Source: Solanum dulcamara (taxonomy: Eukaryota; Streptophyta; Magnoliopsida; Solanales; Solanaceae). From it: a stretch of 64,000 nucleotides of DNA. Below, one piece after another: positions 11,165-22,539 of the stretch. The translations under genes and the position numbers were made by a program. The number at the start of each line of letters is the position of its first letter. The first letter of the stretch is position 1. The stretch covers positions 71,069,501 through 71,133,500 of the forward strand of contig NC_077240.1 in assembly GCF_947179165.1 (NCBI RefSeq), given 5' to 3'. Under the pieces are notes generated by a model that saw nothing but the letters and a program-made list of their open reading frames with translations, did not search any database and was not told where the DNA came from.

Positions 11165-13349
11165 TAGTAACACCTCGTAAATTATACGCTAAGGATCCGA
11201 ATAATTCATCGCAAGCATGCAAGCTTGAACCAGATGATGTACTACATGTACATGTGTATTAAGGTCCCTTTTCAAGTGTAGGAAGTGTATAAGATGTGTT
11301 TTATGGTCATAAGGGACCTCTAAGACGAAGTCGAGTTCATAGTTTTTCTACCAACTAAGTTTTTTGCATTAGTTCATGCAAGGGTCAACTTCAAATGATC
11401 ATATCTCTTAGAATATAAAGAGTTAGTTGGATCATGACCTACAAAAAATATATTTTTAGGAATCCTCTTTCCAGCGCCGCCAAGATTGCATCAAATCGAG
11501 TTGGGAGTAAAACGTTATGACTCCTTAACCAGAGACACTCCTAGCAGAGATTTCAGTACCTGAGTTTTACGGATCCAGTCTATGGTTCATAAATCAAACT
11601 ACGGTTCATAGTTTGAGGTCGTAAAATGAACTTCTGCAACTGATTTGTCAGGCTACTTTTAATGGATTCAATCATGAATTGTAAATTAATCTATGAGCCA
11701 TAAATTGAGCCCGTAGAATAAATTTCTAAAACTTGATTTTTGTCCTGATTTTCATGGATCCAAACACGGGTCGTAAACCCAATTACAGGCCTTAATTTGG
11801 GATCATGGGATGAACTTAAGAAAATTAAAATTTCAGTTTGAATTTCACGAACGGGATCTATGATCCGTAATCAAACCATGGACCATAAATGCCCCTCATG
11901 AATTGTTTCGATAATTTTTAAGTTAGGGTAATTTTGGTCTTTTTTTCATTCTTCCTTACCCTAGGCCACAAAGTTTTAACTCTTAATTGGGAAGTATATT
12001 ATCCAAAACACTCGATTTTTCTTTTTTTTCTACTCTCTCAACTCCCCAAACTCAGAAATAAATCGAAAGAGACTAAGAACTAGATTTCAAGACTATCAAT
12101 CAAGTTCCTCTTTTGGACTATCTTTATCTCAAGCATGTAAGGTTATAATGAGTGTGTCCTTTCACTCTCATGCTTAGATTGTGTTTTCTTTCAAAATTCT
12201 TATAAAATTGTTAAAAGCCAAGTTAGGGTTTTTACATAATTCATGACTTTCCTCATAATCTTATGTTCTTGATTGGTTTACTTTAGTTTGTAAACCTTAT
12301 TAAACTAGTTTATAATCTTATGTTCTTGATTGGTTTACTTTAGTTTGTAAACCTTATTAAACTAGTTTATCATGAATTTTATGGTTTATTTGACTTTGAT
12401 GGATTTTAATCCCGAAATTAGCATGATACAGATTTCATCTTCAATACAGACTATTTGAAATATGATCTTTGACCTTAGTCTCACACTTGATTAAGACAGA
12501 TAAATAGTTTACCTATTTATGAGCATTACTATATGTATATTATTTTCGGAAGAGTATTTAGCACTGAAAGCATGCGGGTTTAGAAAATTCAAGTTTCATA
12601 ACTACGTGCCATCATAGAATTATTTTTCACCTCTTTGTCGGTTGAGCAATTGACCCTGAAAGGCTCAGATTAGTGAATCCACATTAGATAGATAAGTCAT
12701 ATACCCTGACAAGGTATAGGGCAGCCCTTTCAACTAGGATTGTAGGTTGAACATGATGAGATCATATGGTGTTTGTCGGTTGTAAGAAACTATCTAATAA
12801 TAGTACTTTTTATCCTACACTCTTATCATTGTGAACTTTCAGATATGTCATCGTAGACATAGGTTTAATGCATGACTATCAAAATAAACTCATCATTATG
12901 TATTTGAAAAAATATTTTCAAATGATATTTATGCACTGATTTCGAAAAGTCATTTTTCAATTATTGCACTATGTTTATGATTAGTGAAACCTGATTCATT
13001 CTCATTACATGTTGTCACCAGTTAGGATTATGCTTAGTGTCCTTTTAATACTCAGTACATTCTACGTATCGATCGCATATTTTCTCTGTGTTTCATCTTT
13101 TTATGATGTAAATTCAGACGCTCATTCTCAAACTCATGGCTAGATAGGTTGGAGCATTCCAGTTAGCAGTTGGTGAGTGCTCCTCATTTGATTATTTAGT
13201 AGTTAGGTTAGTTTCTCATTTTCTTGATTTTATATATTTCAAATATCAGATTGTAATTGGAAAGCACCACTTATCATATGTATAATGTATGTTATTATTG
13301 CAATTATTATGTGCTTGCATATAATTTTATCAGACATGTTAAAAACTTA
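11165..13349 (+). repeat. 3' LTR of element D
   Basis: This follows the 'gaggacgaatgatcccaagaatgagat' terminus, the same kind of purine-rich interior end as in A (39642) and C. It begins 'tagtaacacctcg', a decayed TGTAACACC start. Inside are 'ccctgacaaggtatagg' (about 12703), shared with A's LTR near 20558, and weak ACGG/CCGT palindromes at 11570-11890. The right end is unclear: the MITE at 13359 sits in or just beyond the LTR. No genes are seen. Confidence 0.55.
12256..12369 (+). repeat. 57-bp perfect tandem duplication
   Basis: Two back-to-back copies of a 57-bp unit begin at 12256 and 12313 ('taatcttatgttcttgattg...'). They appear identical over the whole unit, implying a recent slippage or gap-repair duplication inside the D LTR. 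Confidence 0.9.
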
Positions 13350-13358
13350 ATATATTTA

Positions 13359-13830
13359 GGGAAAATTATGCGGATAATCAAATATATACTAGTTAATTAG
13401 CTAACATAGTTATAGTTTTACGGCTCGCGGCAAACATCTAGCTGTAATTACAATTTGAGTTTTGTATAATTCGCGCGATTATACAAATGTTGTGTGTGAT
13501 TATAGAAAAGTTGTGCGCGAACACAGTTTGAGTTTTGTATAATTCACGTGATTTATACAAATATTGTGTGCAAATCGAATTATATAGCGAAATATACAAA
13601 AACTACAAATTGTATAGCGATTTATACAAACAATGTGCATGAATTGTATAATGAAATATAAAAACGCTATACAAAAACTGCGAATTGTATAGAGAATTAT
13701 ACAAACGTATATAAACGTTGCATGAATTATTCAAACGTTGCTATAACTATAACCACAGATTATAATTAGCAAACTATAGTTATGGAGCATAATTAAGATA
13801 TTTTTAAATGGCTATATGCGAAAATTCCTC
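13359..13830 (-). mobile_element. MITE copy 1 (Mutator-like, 472 bp)
   Basis: The ends are GGGAAAATTATGCGGATAAT on the left and TATGCGAAAATTCCTC on the right, imperfect terminal inverted repeats. The flanking 9-mers are atatattta (13350-13358) and atatattaa (13831-13839), 8 of 9 identical, i.e. a 9-bp target duplication typical of Mutator-superfamily elements. The interior is AT-rich with many 'ttgtataattcg' blocks and codes for nothing. It is an inverted homologue of copy 2 at 14038; I call this copy minus relative to copy 2. Confidence 0.82.
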
Positions 13831-14037
13831 ATATATTAATAGAATTTTAAGTTTGAATTTAGATTAACAAAAAATTATATAAAAAAAGGCTAGCCTTCCC
13901 CAGTTCTCGGCCCTTCTAGAATTAAATTGAATTGATCATTTTAAGACCTTCTTAAATGAAGGATCGATTCGTCCTAGCCCATCAAATTCCTTAGCCCGAA
14001 AGGCTTTGATTGAATGGTGTTGGGCCCTTTTTAATAA

Positions 14038-14465
14038 GGGAAATTTTCGCATATTGCCGCTCAAAAATATCTTAATTATGTTCTATAGCTATGACTTGCT
14101 AATTACAATTCTTAGCTATAATTATAGCTGTGTTTGTATAATTCGAGCAGCATTTGTATACATTTGTATAATTCGCTATACAATTCGCATTTTTGTATAA
14201 CATTTGTATATTTCACTATACAATTCATGCACAATGTTTGTATAATTCTTTATATAATTTGTATATTTCGATATACAATTCGATTCGCGCACAGTGTTTG
14301 TATAAACCACGCAAATTATACAAAACTCAACTGTATAATCACGCGAATTATATAAACTCAAACTGTAATTAAAGCTAGATATTTGTCACGAGCCATAATT
14401 AATTCAACTTATAACTATATTAGTTAATTAACTAATATGTGTTTGATTATCCGCGTAATTTTCTC
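14038..14465 (+). mobile_element. MITE copy 2 (Mutator-like, 428 bp)
   Basis: The left end is GGGAAATTTTCGCATATTGC and the right end is ATTATCCGCGTAATTTTCTC. It is flanked on both sides by the identical 9-mer ttttaataa (14029-14037 and 14466-14474), a perfect target-site duplication that fixes the boundaries. The interior is the reverse complement of copy 1 with substitutions and indels. There are no transposase-like ORFs; the short frames here are chance. Confidence 0.88.
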
Positions 14466-14474
14466 TTTTAATAA

Positions 14475-15134
14475 CCCTACTTATTAGTCTAGCAAAGATA
14501 GTATCCTACTTCGTAAAGAGTGTTACTTGATTTAGGAAGTATTTCGAACAAAAAATGATGGTGAAAGAAATATTTTGAATAATTATTAGTCCCATAAATT
14601 ATAGGAGGAAATTAACAAAAAGACTGAAATTCTTTTTTTAAATTTTTTTTTACATAATTTACTTTCATCCTCCTCTCCTCTGCTTCCATTTCACTCTTTC
14701 TTTTTCTCCATGACCCTCTTCTTCTGCTCATTCCTCTGATCCAGATCACTTCCTTATATACAGTTTCAGCGCTTTTTTTTGCATATACCCTTTTGTTTTA
14801 CAAAGCTATAATCCAAGTTTCACTGTAAAAATTACCCAATTCAATCTTGTTATGCAGATCTGGGTAGCATTTTTTTTTTTGGAGGTAATACGTAGAGACA
14901 GATCCAAGATTTAATGTCAGTAGACCGAGGGTGCGGTTTATTATATATGCGTATACATGATTCAAGCTGAAAAACAGTGAATTCCAATAGACCTGATCAA
15001 AAGGGGTAGATCCGAATTTGGTAATAAGTATTCTTTTTTCTTCCCTTTTATTATAGTGTTGATTAAAGGGGCATGTAATTTTGTGTTTTTGTATCTTTTG
15101 GTTCTCACGAATTGCGGTTGGTAATTGGTTAAAG
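14475..15134 (+). promoter_or_regulatory. Upstream region, probable promoter and 5' UTR of the membrane-protein gene
   Basis: The stretch at 14660-14750 is strongly pyrimidine-rich (CTCCTCTCCTCTGC, CTCTTCTTCTGCTC), as is common just upstream of or within plant 5' leaders. 'ttatata' at 14754-14760 is a TATA-box candidate, which would place transcription start near 14785-14795. A GT after 'ttttggag' (14884) and the AG just before the ATG (15133-15134) could delimit a leader intron. That is a guess. Confidence 0.4.
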
Positions 15135-16226
15135 ATGGAAATTTCCAGTGGACTGAGTCCTAGAGTGAACTCAGTTACATCCATTGAAGGTAAAAAAGAT
15201 GACCCAAATCATCAAAAAATCGAATTGGAATCAATAGATACGGTTTCACAAACGGATCACCAGTTTCTTACTTTGAATGCACTGGAGATTTTGAGGGAAA
15301 CTGTGAGAATTCTGCGGTATAATTCAATAGGTTTCATGACTATTGCTGCATTGCTAATTTGCCCTGTGTCTGCTGTTGCTTTATCTAATGTATTGGTTTA
15401 TCAGCCATTTGTAACGAGACTGAGCATGAGGTTATTGCTTGTAGCCAAAACAAGTGGGCTTCCACTTAAGCCATTTATCAAGCAATCTTGTCATAAATTC
15501 TCTGAAGTGGTGATTTCAGCTGTAATGTGCTTCCCACTGTATGTAACTTTATCGTTGTTGTCAAAAGCTGCGATAGTTTATTCAGTTGATTGCACTTACT
15601 CGAGGAAAAAGTTTGATTCACACAAGTTTTATGTGATTATGACCAAGATTTGGAAGCGGGTTGTTGTGACTTACCTGTGGGTGTGTGTGGTGATTGCTGG
15701 ATGCCTCACATTGTTTATAGTACTTCTTGTTTCTGTGAGCAGTGTTTTTTCGATAATGGGGTTCCCTCCCGATTTGATTTTGTACCCCGCGATGATAGTA
15801 GGGATGATTTTCTCAATAATTTTAGCAAATGCTATTATTATATGCAACATTGCGATTGTGATATCTGTTTTAGAGGATGACTCTGGACCACAAGCATTGC
15901 TCATGTCCAGTTCACTCATCAAGGGGCAGACACAAGTTGGACTTCTCATATTTCTTGGATCAACTATTGGGATGGCAATTGTGCAGGGTTTGTTTGAGCA
16001 TAGAGTGAAGACAATAAGCTATGGAGATGGATCTTCAAGATTATGGGAAGGGCCCCTTTTGGTAATATTGTACTCATTTGTGATACTTATTGACTCCATG
16101 ATGAGTACAGTTTTCTACTTCAGCTGTAAATCGTATAGAATGGAAACCTCAAGTGAAGAAAGTCAACCTGTGCTAGAAGCCTTGACTATTTCTTCAGCAT
16201 TAGCAGAAGTCCAATCACATGTTTGA
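15135..16226 (+). CDS. Plant-specific multi-pass membrane protein of unknown function
   Basis: A single uninterrupted frame of 363 codons from ATG 15135 to TGA 16224-16226. The frame is open back to an ATG at 15081, but the 18 extra residues (MCFCIFWFSR...) are unlike a conserved start and overlap probable leader sequence, so I choose MEISSGLSPR. The N terminus (1-60) is polar and cytosol-like. About six hydrophobic segments lie near residues 65-90, 122-150, 175-203, 212-246, 267-287 and 305-331. A conserved-looking loop with LEDDSGPQALLMSSSLIKG follows segment 4. The C-terminal tail (332-363) is polar and acidic, with KSYRMETSSEESQPVLEA. From memory it fits the Arabidopsis family containing At1g26650/At1g69430 and relatives, whose database names are uninformative. 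No catalytic motif is seen and the function is unknown. It is the only intact host gene here, and no introns are needed in the coding part. Confidence 0.85.
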   Translation: MEISSGLSPRVNSVTSIEGKKDDPNHQKIELESIDTVSQTDHQFLTLNALEILRETVRILRYNSIGFMTIAALLICPVSAVALSNVLVYQPFVTRLSMRLLLVAKTSGLPLKPFIKQSCHKFSEVVISAVMCFPLYVTLSLLSKAAIVYSVDCTYSRKKFDSHKFYVIMTKIWKRVVVTYLWVCVVIAGCLTLFIVLLVSVSSVFSIMGFPPDLILYPAMIVGMIFSIILANAIIICNIAIVISVLEDDSGPQALLMSSSLIKGQTQVGLLIFLGSTIGMAIVQGLFEHRVKTISYGDGSSRLWEGPLLVILYSFVILIDSMMSTVFYFSCKSYRMETSSEESQPVLEALTISSALAEVQSHV

Positions 16227-16712
16227 CATTCGAATTTAAGGCTCTTGAAGCTACGGGAAGTTATTTTGACAAGGAGGAATTACTACATGAAGTTTGGATT
16301 AACATTCAATTCATGCATCTTTTGGGGAAAAAAGAATGAGTTGAATCCTCTTAGAGAAAGTTATCAGATGCTGAAGGCGGATAAGTTATGTGGTTTATCC
16401 TCATTGACCACTTCATCATAAATAGCTTCTATGCAGATCTGTTGTCTGCCAACATATTACCAGAAGAAAATCATCTGAAAGATGGTAATTTTGGGTTTTT
16501 GCACAGTAATAATCTGTTGAAAACCTCAGCTGAGATTTGAAAATTTTAAACAATGTACTTTTTGTCATTCACAATTTATAAAGATATCTTGGAGTTTTCT
16601 TTCATGGTCTCTTATCTGTCTCCATTTACGTGTTATGCTGTGAGTGAAAATTGATATGGCTGTTGGTGGTTAATTGGCTAGATTTTGAGCTTAAAATAAA
16701 TGTAATAAATAG
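16227..16712 (+). other. Probable 3' UTR with poly(A) signals
   Basis: This non-coding stretch follows the stop codon. 'aaataaa' at 16694-16700 and 'aataaat' at 16704-16710 are near-consensus plant polyadenylation signals, preceded by T-rich text. The actual cleavage site cannot be told from the sequence. Confidence 0.4.
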
Positions 16713-18857
16713 GGTGCAGTTTCTAATAGGAATGTCGTGAGACATTCTTCATATATCTCCATAATTGATGTTTTTGTTGGAATAGCTTTCATAAATATTC
16801 TTCTTCGTTTAGAAAATGTCTCTTAATAATCGTTTTAAAAGAAATGTCTTTTAATAATTATTTCCTGGAAAATATTGCCACTTTCTGCTCTTTTTCTCTA
16901 TTATTCTCTCTGTCTCCTGGTGTGTGTGTGTGGTGTGGTGGGGGGTTTCAGTTGCAGTTTTCCTCAGTGATTGATTGTTCAACTAAGATGTGAAAGAAGT
17001 CTCAGCTTTCCTCTGTATTACCAATTGATCCATCAGGCATCAGCTACTTCCAGTCTTTCACTGTTGAAGACACACAAATGCTGCATTATCAATCGATAGC
17101 AACACTGGTTATTTCCAAATCTACCTACATGAATTTCCAGAAACTTCTAAACATGATCCTTATAATTGCTCTTACAGGTCATGCAATGGTCTCTGCAGTT
17201 GTTTGGTAAAACCTGCTAAGGTCAGACATAAATTAGTTATAAGATGTTGGCACTTCCTTTCAGGCAGAAGTTGCAAATGTATGAAAGAGAGGTTGAATGC
17301 TATCATTTAGTGTAGTTTGAATATGTGGTGCAGTGTACAGTGCAGAAGCTATTAAGGATTACTCTCATTGTTAAGAGAGGGATCTGTTCCATGCAACCAC
17401 AAATTCTTCCCTTGGCTTGGAATGTACAGAATTTGAAGGTACCTTCAAAATGATTGGTTTTCACACTTTGAATGCTTATAGATTTTGTGTTCTGCTAGCT
17501 TGGTCACCTTCATTTGCTAATGATCTTTATTTTATCATGTCAGACTTGAATTACTAGGGCTTTCCCGTTGTCATCTCACTGGGAAGCTGAAGTCCCTACC
17601 TAAAGTAAAAGCTTTAACAAATCATTTTTTCTTGGTAGATTTGAGAGCTAATAATCTTTTACAATCTTGTAGATGATATAATGCTTATTCTCCAGGTTCA
17701 CATCAGACATCCAATTATAGTTTCTTTCTATATAAAGCTGTCAATCACCATTTACCAGATTGCTATCTTACAATCCCGTTTTTATACTTCGAGATGAGTC
17801 TTCTCCAAGCGGAAAACTTATTTACCATGATCTTTGGGGATTTGGAGTGGTAAAGAAGGGCACACTTTGTGAAGGATGATGTATATACAATTGTTGGTGC
17901 TTTGGGTGCAAATGAACAGTTGCAGTATCACAAAAGTGTTATCTGCCTATAGGATCTGCATCTATAGTGATTTTATTTGAATTAATTTGGTGTAAAGCGG
18001 ATGAATTTTCTATCATGAAGTGTTCAATCTAAATAAACAACGCCTCAGTCCTAAACAATTAGTTTAATGTAAACGCAGTACATATTTGTGCTGTATTTGT
18101 ATTACAGTATGAGCCGTTTCAAGAATTTCTGTGGAATCTATTGCATCATTCAGTCAAATGCTGTATTGTAGGGTTACTTTTATTTGCTAGACTCAAAGCT
18201 ATAGCTAGGCATATCATTTTGATGATTCATTATCATTTGCAGTATTCCAATTGTACATGATAGTTTTGATGATTCCTTTGAATATCACGGGAGTCAACCA
18301 CCTAAGGAAGAAACTCGGCTTGTCGTGGAGTCACTTTGGTAAGGCGATCAAGCTATCTTCTCCAGTTTGGTCAATCAAATAGAGAAAAATTGGTAAGGCT
18401 AGTGAGTGTGGATAAGTCATTTCAGTAAGGATAAAACGAGGATGCTAAGACTACATAGCTTCCAAAAAGAGAAAGACACCATTATTCTTGGTGAAAGGTT
18501 GAAAATGAAAAGGCAACATAAAATGGGAAAAAGGAGTACCAAATTTGAGCTTTTGACTTCAAGCAACTCAAATCATGTAATTGTAAATAGTGAGATGGTC
18601 ATGTACATGAAGATTGTGCTAGTATAGATTGTCCAAGAAGTTCATGTAGACAAACCAAATAACTATAACTTTTCCTTCATGAACTTTGGGTGAGTGGACC
18701 AACGTTATCACTCAAATGCAAGAAATAGATCCATCCTGATAAGGAAAATGTGCTTCACTGGCTCCCCTCTCGTTCTCTTATGGTCCTGCAGAGTGCAGTT
18801 TTCGGTATTTCCCTCTAAGTATAATGATAATACAAGGGAGAGAGAAGCTTTGGATGA
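16713..18857. other. Intergenic sequence with no recognised gene
   Basis: Only short frames occur (longest about 73 codons at 18406-18627, rich in Lys/Ser and without a known motif). A 'tgtgtgtgtgtggtgtggtgggggg' run near 16919 followed by 'tttcagttgcag' looks like an intron 3' end, so parts could belong to an alternative or longer transcript of the upstream gene. Base composition is more balanced than in the retroelements around it, consistent with the host-gene island. Confidence 0.45.
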
Positions 18858-18940
18858 TTGTTTTCTATTGTTTCATAATGCATACATTGTATAATATATT
18901 GTTTTCTATTGTTTCATAATGCATACATTGTATAATATTG
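18858..18940 (+). repeat. 41-bp tandem duplication
   Basis: The segment 'ttgttttctattgtttcata...ttgtataatat' occurs twice in a row with a 41-bp period (G of 'gttttc' at 18860 and 18901). It sits at the edge of an AT-rich stretch (18940-19128) that may be a small MITE ('tgtattgtactgtatt' start), into which the LTR of element A was inserted. Confidence 0.75.
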
Positions 18941-19128
18941 TGCTGCATGTATTGTACTGTATTATTTTAATGACTATAATATTTAGATAAATTATATCGT
19001 TATACAATATCATGCATTTATAATTTATTTGATTGATTGATAAATTTACTAAGAAAAGTAGATGACAAAATAAAGGTACTATAAAAAGATAGGACAAAAG
19101 ATAAGATATGATTATTAAATAGCAACAA

Positions 19129-21266
19129 TGTAAGACCCTAGAAGTTGAAAAGTCAGAAATCGAGGTTCAAAAATGGTTTCTTTGAAAATCTCAGCTTTTG
19201 GCACCAGGTGGTCTTTTACGGAGCCCTTCAAGACTTGTGGTGCACTCCACGAGTCATGGAGAGTGACTGTGAAGATCACAATCAAAAGGTAAAATCTCTA
19301 GAAGGGACTATGGAAGGCCTCATGGTCTGTGGTGTGAACCATGAGCCGTGGTTTGGTCTGTGCATCCACCTACTTAGGCTCCTGTTCGGGGTGTGTACCA
19401 TGGGAAGGCTCCATGAGTCGTGGTGAGAATCGCGAGTCGTGTTGGCCTCCGTGGAGATCACCCTCTAGATCCAAGCCTAAGCCATCACCATGACCACCAC
19501 CATGGGCCATGGTAAGTTTCATGAACTGTGGTGGGTACCCCGTCCAAGTGCAATTCGAGTTTTAAGTTAGGGATATTTGGGTCTTTTCCTATGTTTTAAT
19601 TAATGAATGTGGGTGGTTTTTAGGTTTTTTTTCTAACCTATTAACTACCCTAAGCCCTCCAAACATAAAAACCCCCTCTCTAAAGTGTTCTCTTAATAAT
19701 CTTCTTATTCCTCATGCAATTCAAAAGATTTCTTCAAGATCAAAGATTCAATTCTCTGCAATTTAAGGCTCTTAAGATCAAAGTATGTGGGAATTCATCC
19801 TTGGGCCCTTTCACTCTTGGAATCTCAAGTTTTCTCTCAAATTCTCTTATGAATTCTTCTTCTAAAAGTCCTAACTTTATAATGTTGCATTGGGTTTTCT
19901 TACTCATGATATATCTTATGATTATTGATTAAATTATGCATAATTCACATTACATTGTATGATTTCAAGATGAATTTCAATGACGCATGCTATATGCTAG
20001 TTTCAAGTATGTTTTCAATGAACTATGATCATGATATTTAAGTTATTTCAGTGAAAGCTTTATGAATGACATTTCAAAGATGCTTTAAGGAATAAGTTAT
20101 GAATGTCGTTTCAATAATGCTATAAGAAAAGAAGTTATGGTGCAATAAGGACAATTTTTGCACAATCTTGTTAAAGAGGTGAAAGGACAATTCTCACCAA
20201 CTATGGATTCTTATGAATCAATCAAGTTAATGAGCTATTCTTATGATTTTACTATGATGAAGATGATAGATGAGCTACTCTTATGTTATTTTATAAAGTT
20301 GGATTGGTATCTATTATAACCTTTCCCCGTGATGTTAATGACTATGATTTCATGAAGTTCCATTGGGATAATGACTAAGCACCGAGAGGACCTTTAAGGT
20401 GGGGTTCGGTCCGGTAGCCATTGTAGCTACCCAAGGGAATCCTAATAGCAATCTTTAGTCCCTTATTACGTTGCCCACGTAGGTTTAAAGATGTCAATAT
20501 GGTAAAACTAGTGGATCAACATATAACATAGTTAGAGAGAGTAACGTCAAGAAGTCTACCCTGACAAGGTAGCCTTCCTCTTCTTGATGTGGGGATAATC
20601 GGATTCCATGTAATAGCTCTCATGGTTTTATATGTCAGTTAAAGGTTCTATCCCACACCAGTTAAATGAAATGGTATAAATTTCTCAAGATGCATTAGCC
20701 AATGAGTATGATGTTTTCTAAGGTTTTCATAGTTTTACTCATGTTTTGAAGATATTGGTCTCGCATCTCATGATTCATATTTATTATGTCTTATATTCAT
20801 TATTCATGCATATTTCTCACATACTTGGTGTATTTCATGTAATAATACATACCTTTTCTTATATTGTATCATAATGTAAAGACGAATGATCATCGTGCAC
20901 ATCCTATTCGTGAGTAAAGTTGAGCTTAGACTAGCACTTGTGGCGAGTCCTCATGCTTCAAGGAAAAGGCACTTTATTTTTTTCAACATTTCATTGGACT
21001 ATTTCATTTCTCTTATGCCTTCATGGGTGAGGTAGGAGTTGTCTAATGTCCCATCTAGTTAGTAGAGGCATGTTGGAAATTATCAAGTCTATAATGCCTT
21101 TCATCTTGAGTTGAGACTTATGCTTCCATGTTGAGACTTTATTTTTATATCTATGTCTTGATTTTTTGCTTTATTTACCTTATGTATGCTCATAAATAAT
21201 GTGCTAAGAGGCTTAGTTAGGGTCCTCTAGGATTCTAATCGACCTGTCCCACCTAGGGTCTAGCTT
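19129..21266 (+). repeat. 5' LTR of element A
   Basis: It starts TGTAAGACCCTAGAAG at 19129 and matches the 3' copy TGTAAGACCTAAAAAG at 39671. The right end lies just before 'aaacttggtatcagagc'. 19210-19550 carries several imperfect palindromes with CACGAG/CATGG/CCGTGG cores. The distal part (20300-21266) is homologous, inverted, to the LTR of element M. The T-rich block at 19680-19870 with several short frames is not coding. Confidence 0.85.
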
Positions 21267-21273
21267 AAAAACT

Positions 21274-21285
21274 TGGTATCAGAGC
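21274..21285 (+). promoter_or_regulatory. Primer-binding site of element A (initiator-Met tRNA)
   Basis: TGGTATCAGAGC follows the LTR end by about seven bases. It is the classical complement of the 3' end of plant initiator methionine tRNA used to prime minus-strand synthesis. Confidence 0.92.
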
Positions 21286-21542
21286 TTATGGTTTAAGTGT
21301 CCTAGGGAATCTAACATGTCGTGCTTAGTAGAGTATTGTTCATCGGTGCGAAGCACTCCACATATATGAATAGGAGACTAAGAGGCATCTTAGGAAAAAC
21401 AACATTTCTTTCATGAATTCAGCATGCGATATGGTGAACCTAAGGTTTCCTCCTCTAACGTTTTTTCTTTGCGATTAAAGAATCATGACTCCATGAAGAA
21501 ACCCTATCCAAAGGAATATTAAAGAGGAGCAATAATCTCCAA

Positions 21543-22465
21543 ATGACTGAACAAGTGTCTTATGTAGAGTTTCGATCCATTTTTCAAGTTCTTGCTCAAG
21601 ACATGGTTTGTGAGGATCCACAAGAGTTCATGGAAGGTATTGGTAAGATTGTTGAAATCATGGGTGTTATCCCAGAGGAAAGGGAGAACTTAGCAGCATA
21701 TCAACTCAAAGTGATTGCTAAAGTTTGGTATGACCAATAGAAAGAAAAAAGAGGTAGAGATGATGGTCCTATTGATTGGGAAGAATTTAAAGGAGCTTTT
21801 CTTGACTGATTATTTCCATTGGAGTTGAGAGAGGATAAGGTGCAAGAGTTCATCAATTTGCGCCAAGGTAGTATGAGTGTGAGGGAGTATGCCCTCAAGT
21901 TCACTAAGTTTTCCAAGTATGCTCCTTTCATGGTTTCAGATCCAAGGGCTCATATGAATAAGTTTGTTTTGGATGTGTACAATTTTATGATCAAAGAATG
22001 TAGAACCGCCATGCTTATTAAGGATATGGATATTTCAAGGCTTATGACACATGCTGAAAAAATCGAGGAGAAAAGTTGAAAGAGAGGTCTAAAAGGGAGT
22101 CTAAGAGGGCTTTAACTGATGGTGGTAGTTTCTCTCATGGTAACCTCAGAAATAGTGGTCGTCCTCAGTTTCGTCAAAGGTGCCAAGCTTCATCTAACAC
22201 TCCAGCTCCAAAATTTGAGAAAGATAAGGTGCCTATTCCTAAGGCACAGATAGGAGCTCCGAGTGGTCAAGACATTCCTCCATGAAAGAAGTTTGGGTGA
22301 AATCATAGGGAGGAATGCTTAGAGGGATCGGATGTAGGCTATATGTGTGGAAAGTTGGTTCATCATTCGAATAAGTGTAGGAATGGTGCTAGACCCCAAA
22401 CTCAGACTCAGGCTATCGATCATCCAAATCAGCATGCTACTACTTCAGTAGGCGGTCAATGGTAA
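21543..22465 (+). pseudogene. Element A gag
   Basis: It begins MTEQVSYVEFRSIFQVLAQ at 21543 and continues in the same frame to 22079 with stops at 21738 and about 21807, then shifts frame near 22076 and runs to about 22465 with a stop at 22283. Conserved gag-capsid pieces are DPQEFMEGIGKI, YQLKVIAKVWYDQ, LFPLELREDKVQEFINLRQG and SVREYALKFTKFSKYAPFMV. The zinc knuckle is at 22334-22385 as GYMCGKLVHHSNKC: the first Cys has become Gly and the central Gly Val, so it would not bind zinc normally. A capsid/nucleocapsid precursor, now inactive. Confidence 0.82.
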
Positions 22466-22539
22466 AATAATTTTGCCTTTTAGACTCATTAGGAGTTAGA
22501 GGATTCGCTCGATGTGGTGAATGGTATGTTGAAAGTCTT

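Noticed and set aside
15081..15134. Upstream in-frame ATG for the membrane-protein gene (18 more residues)
   Set aside because: The extra residues are hydrophobic/Cys-rich leader-like text, unlike the polar N terminus of the family, and the AG before 15135 could be a splice acceptor.
14798..15184. 128-codon minus-strand ORF upstream of the membrane-protein gene
   Set aside because: It overlaps the start of the clear plus-strand gene antiparallel, shows no domain, and lies in probable leader sequence.
18406..18894. Short plus-strand ORFs (73 and 66 codons) downstream of the host gene
   Set aside because: No recognisable motif, no supporting splice or poly(A) context, and lengths expected by chance.
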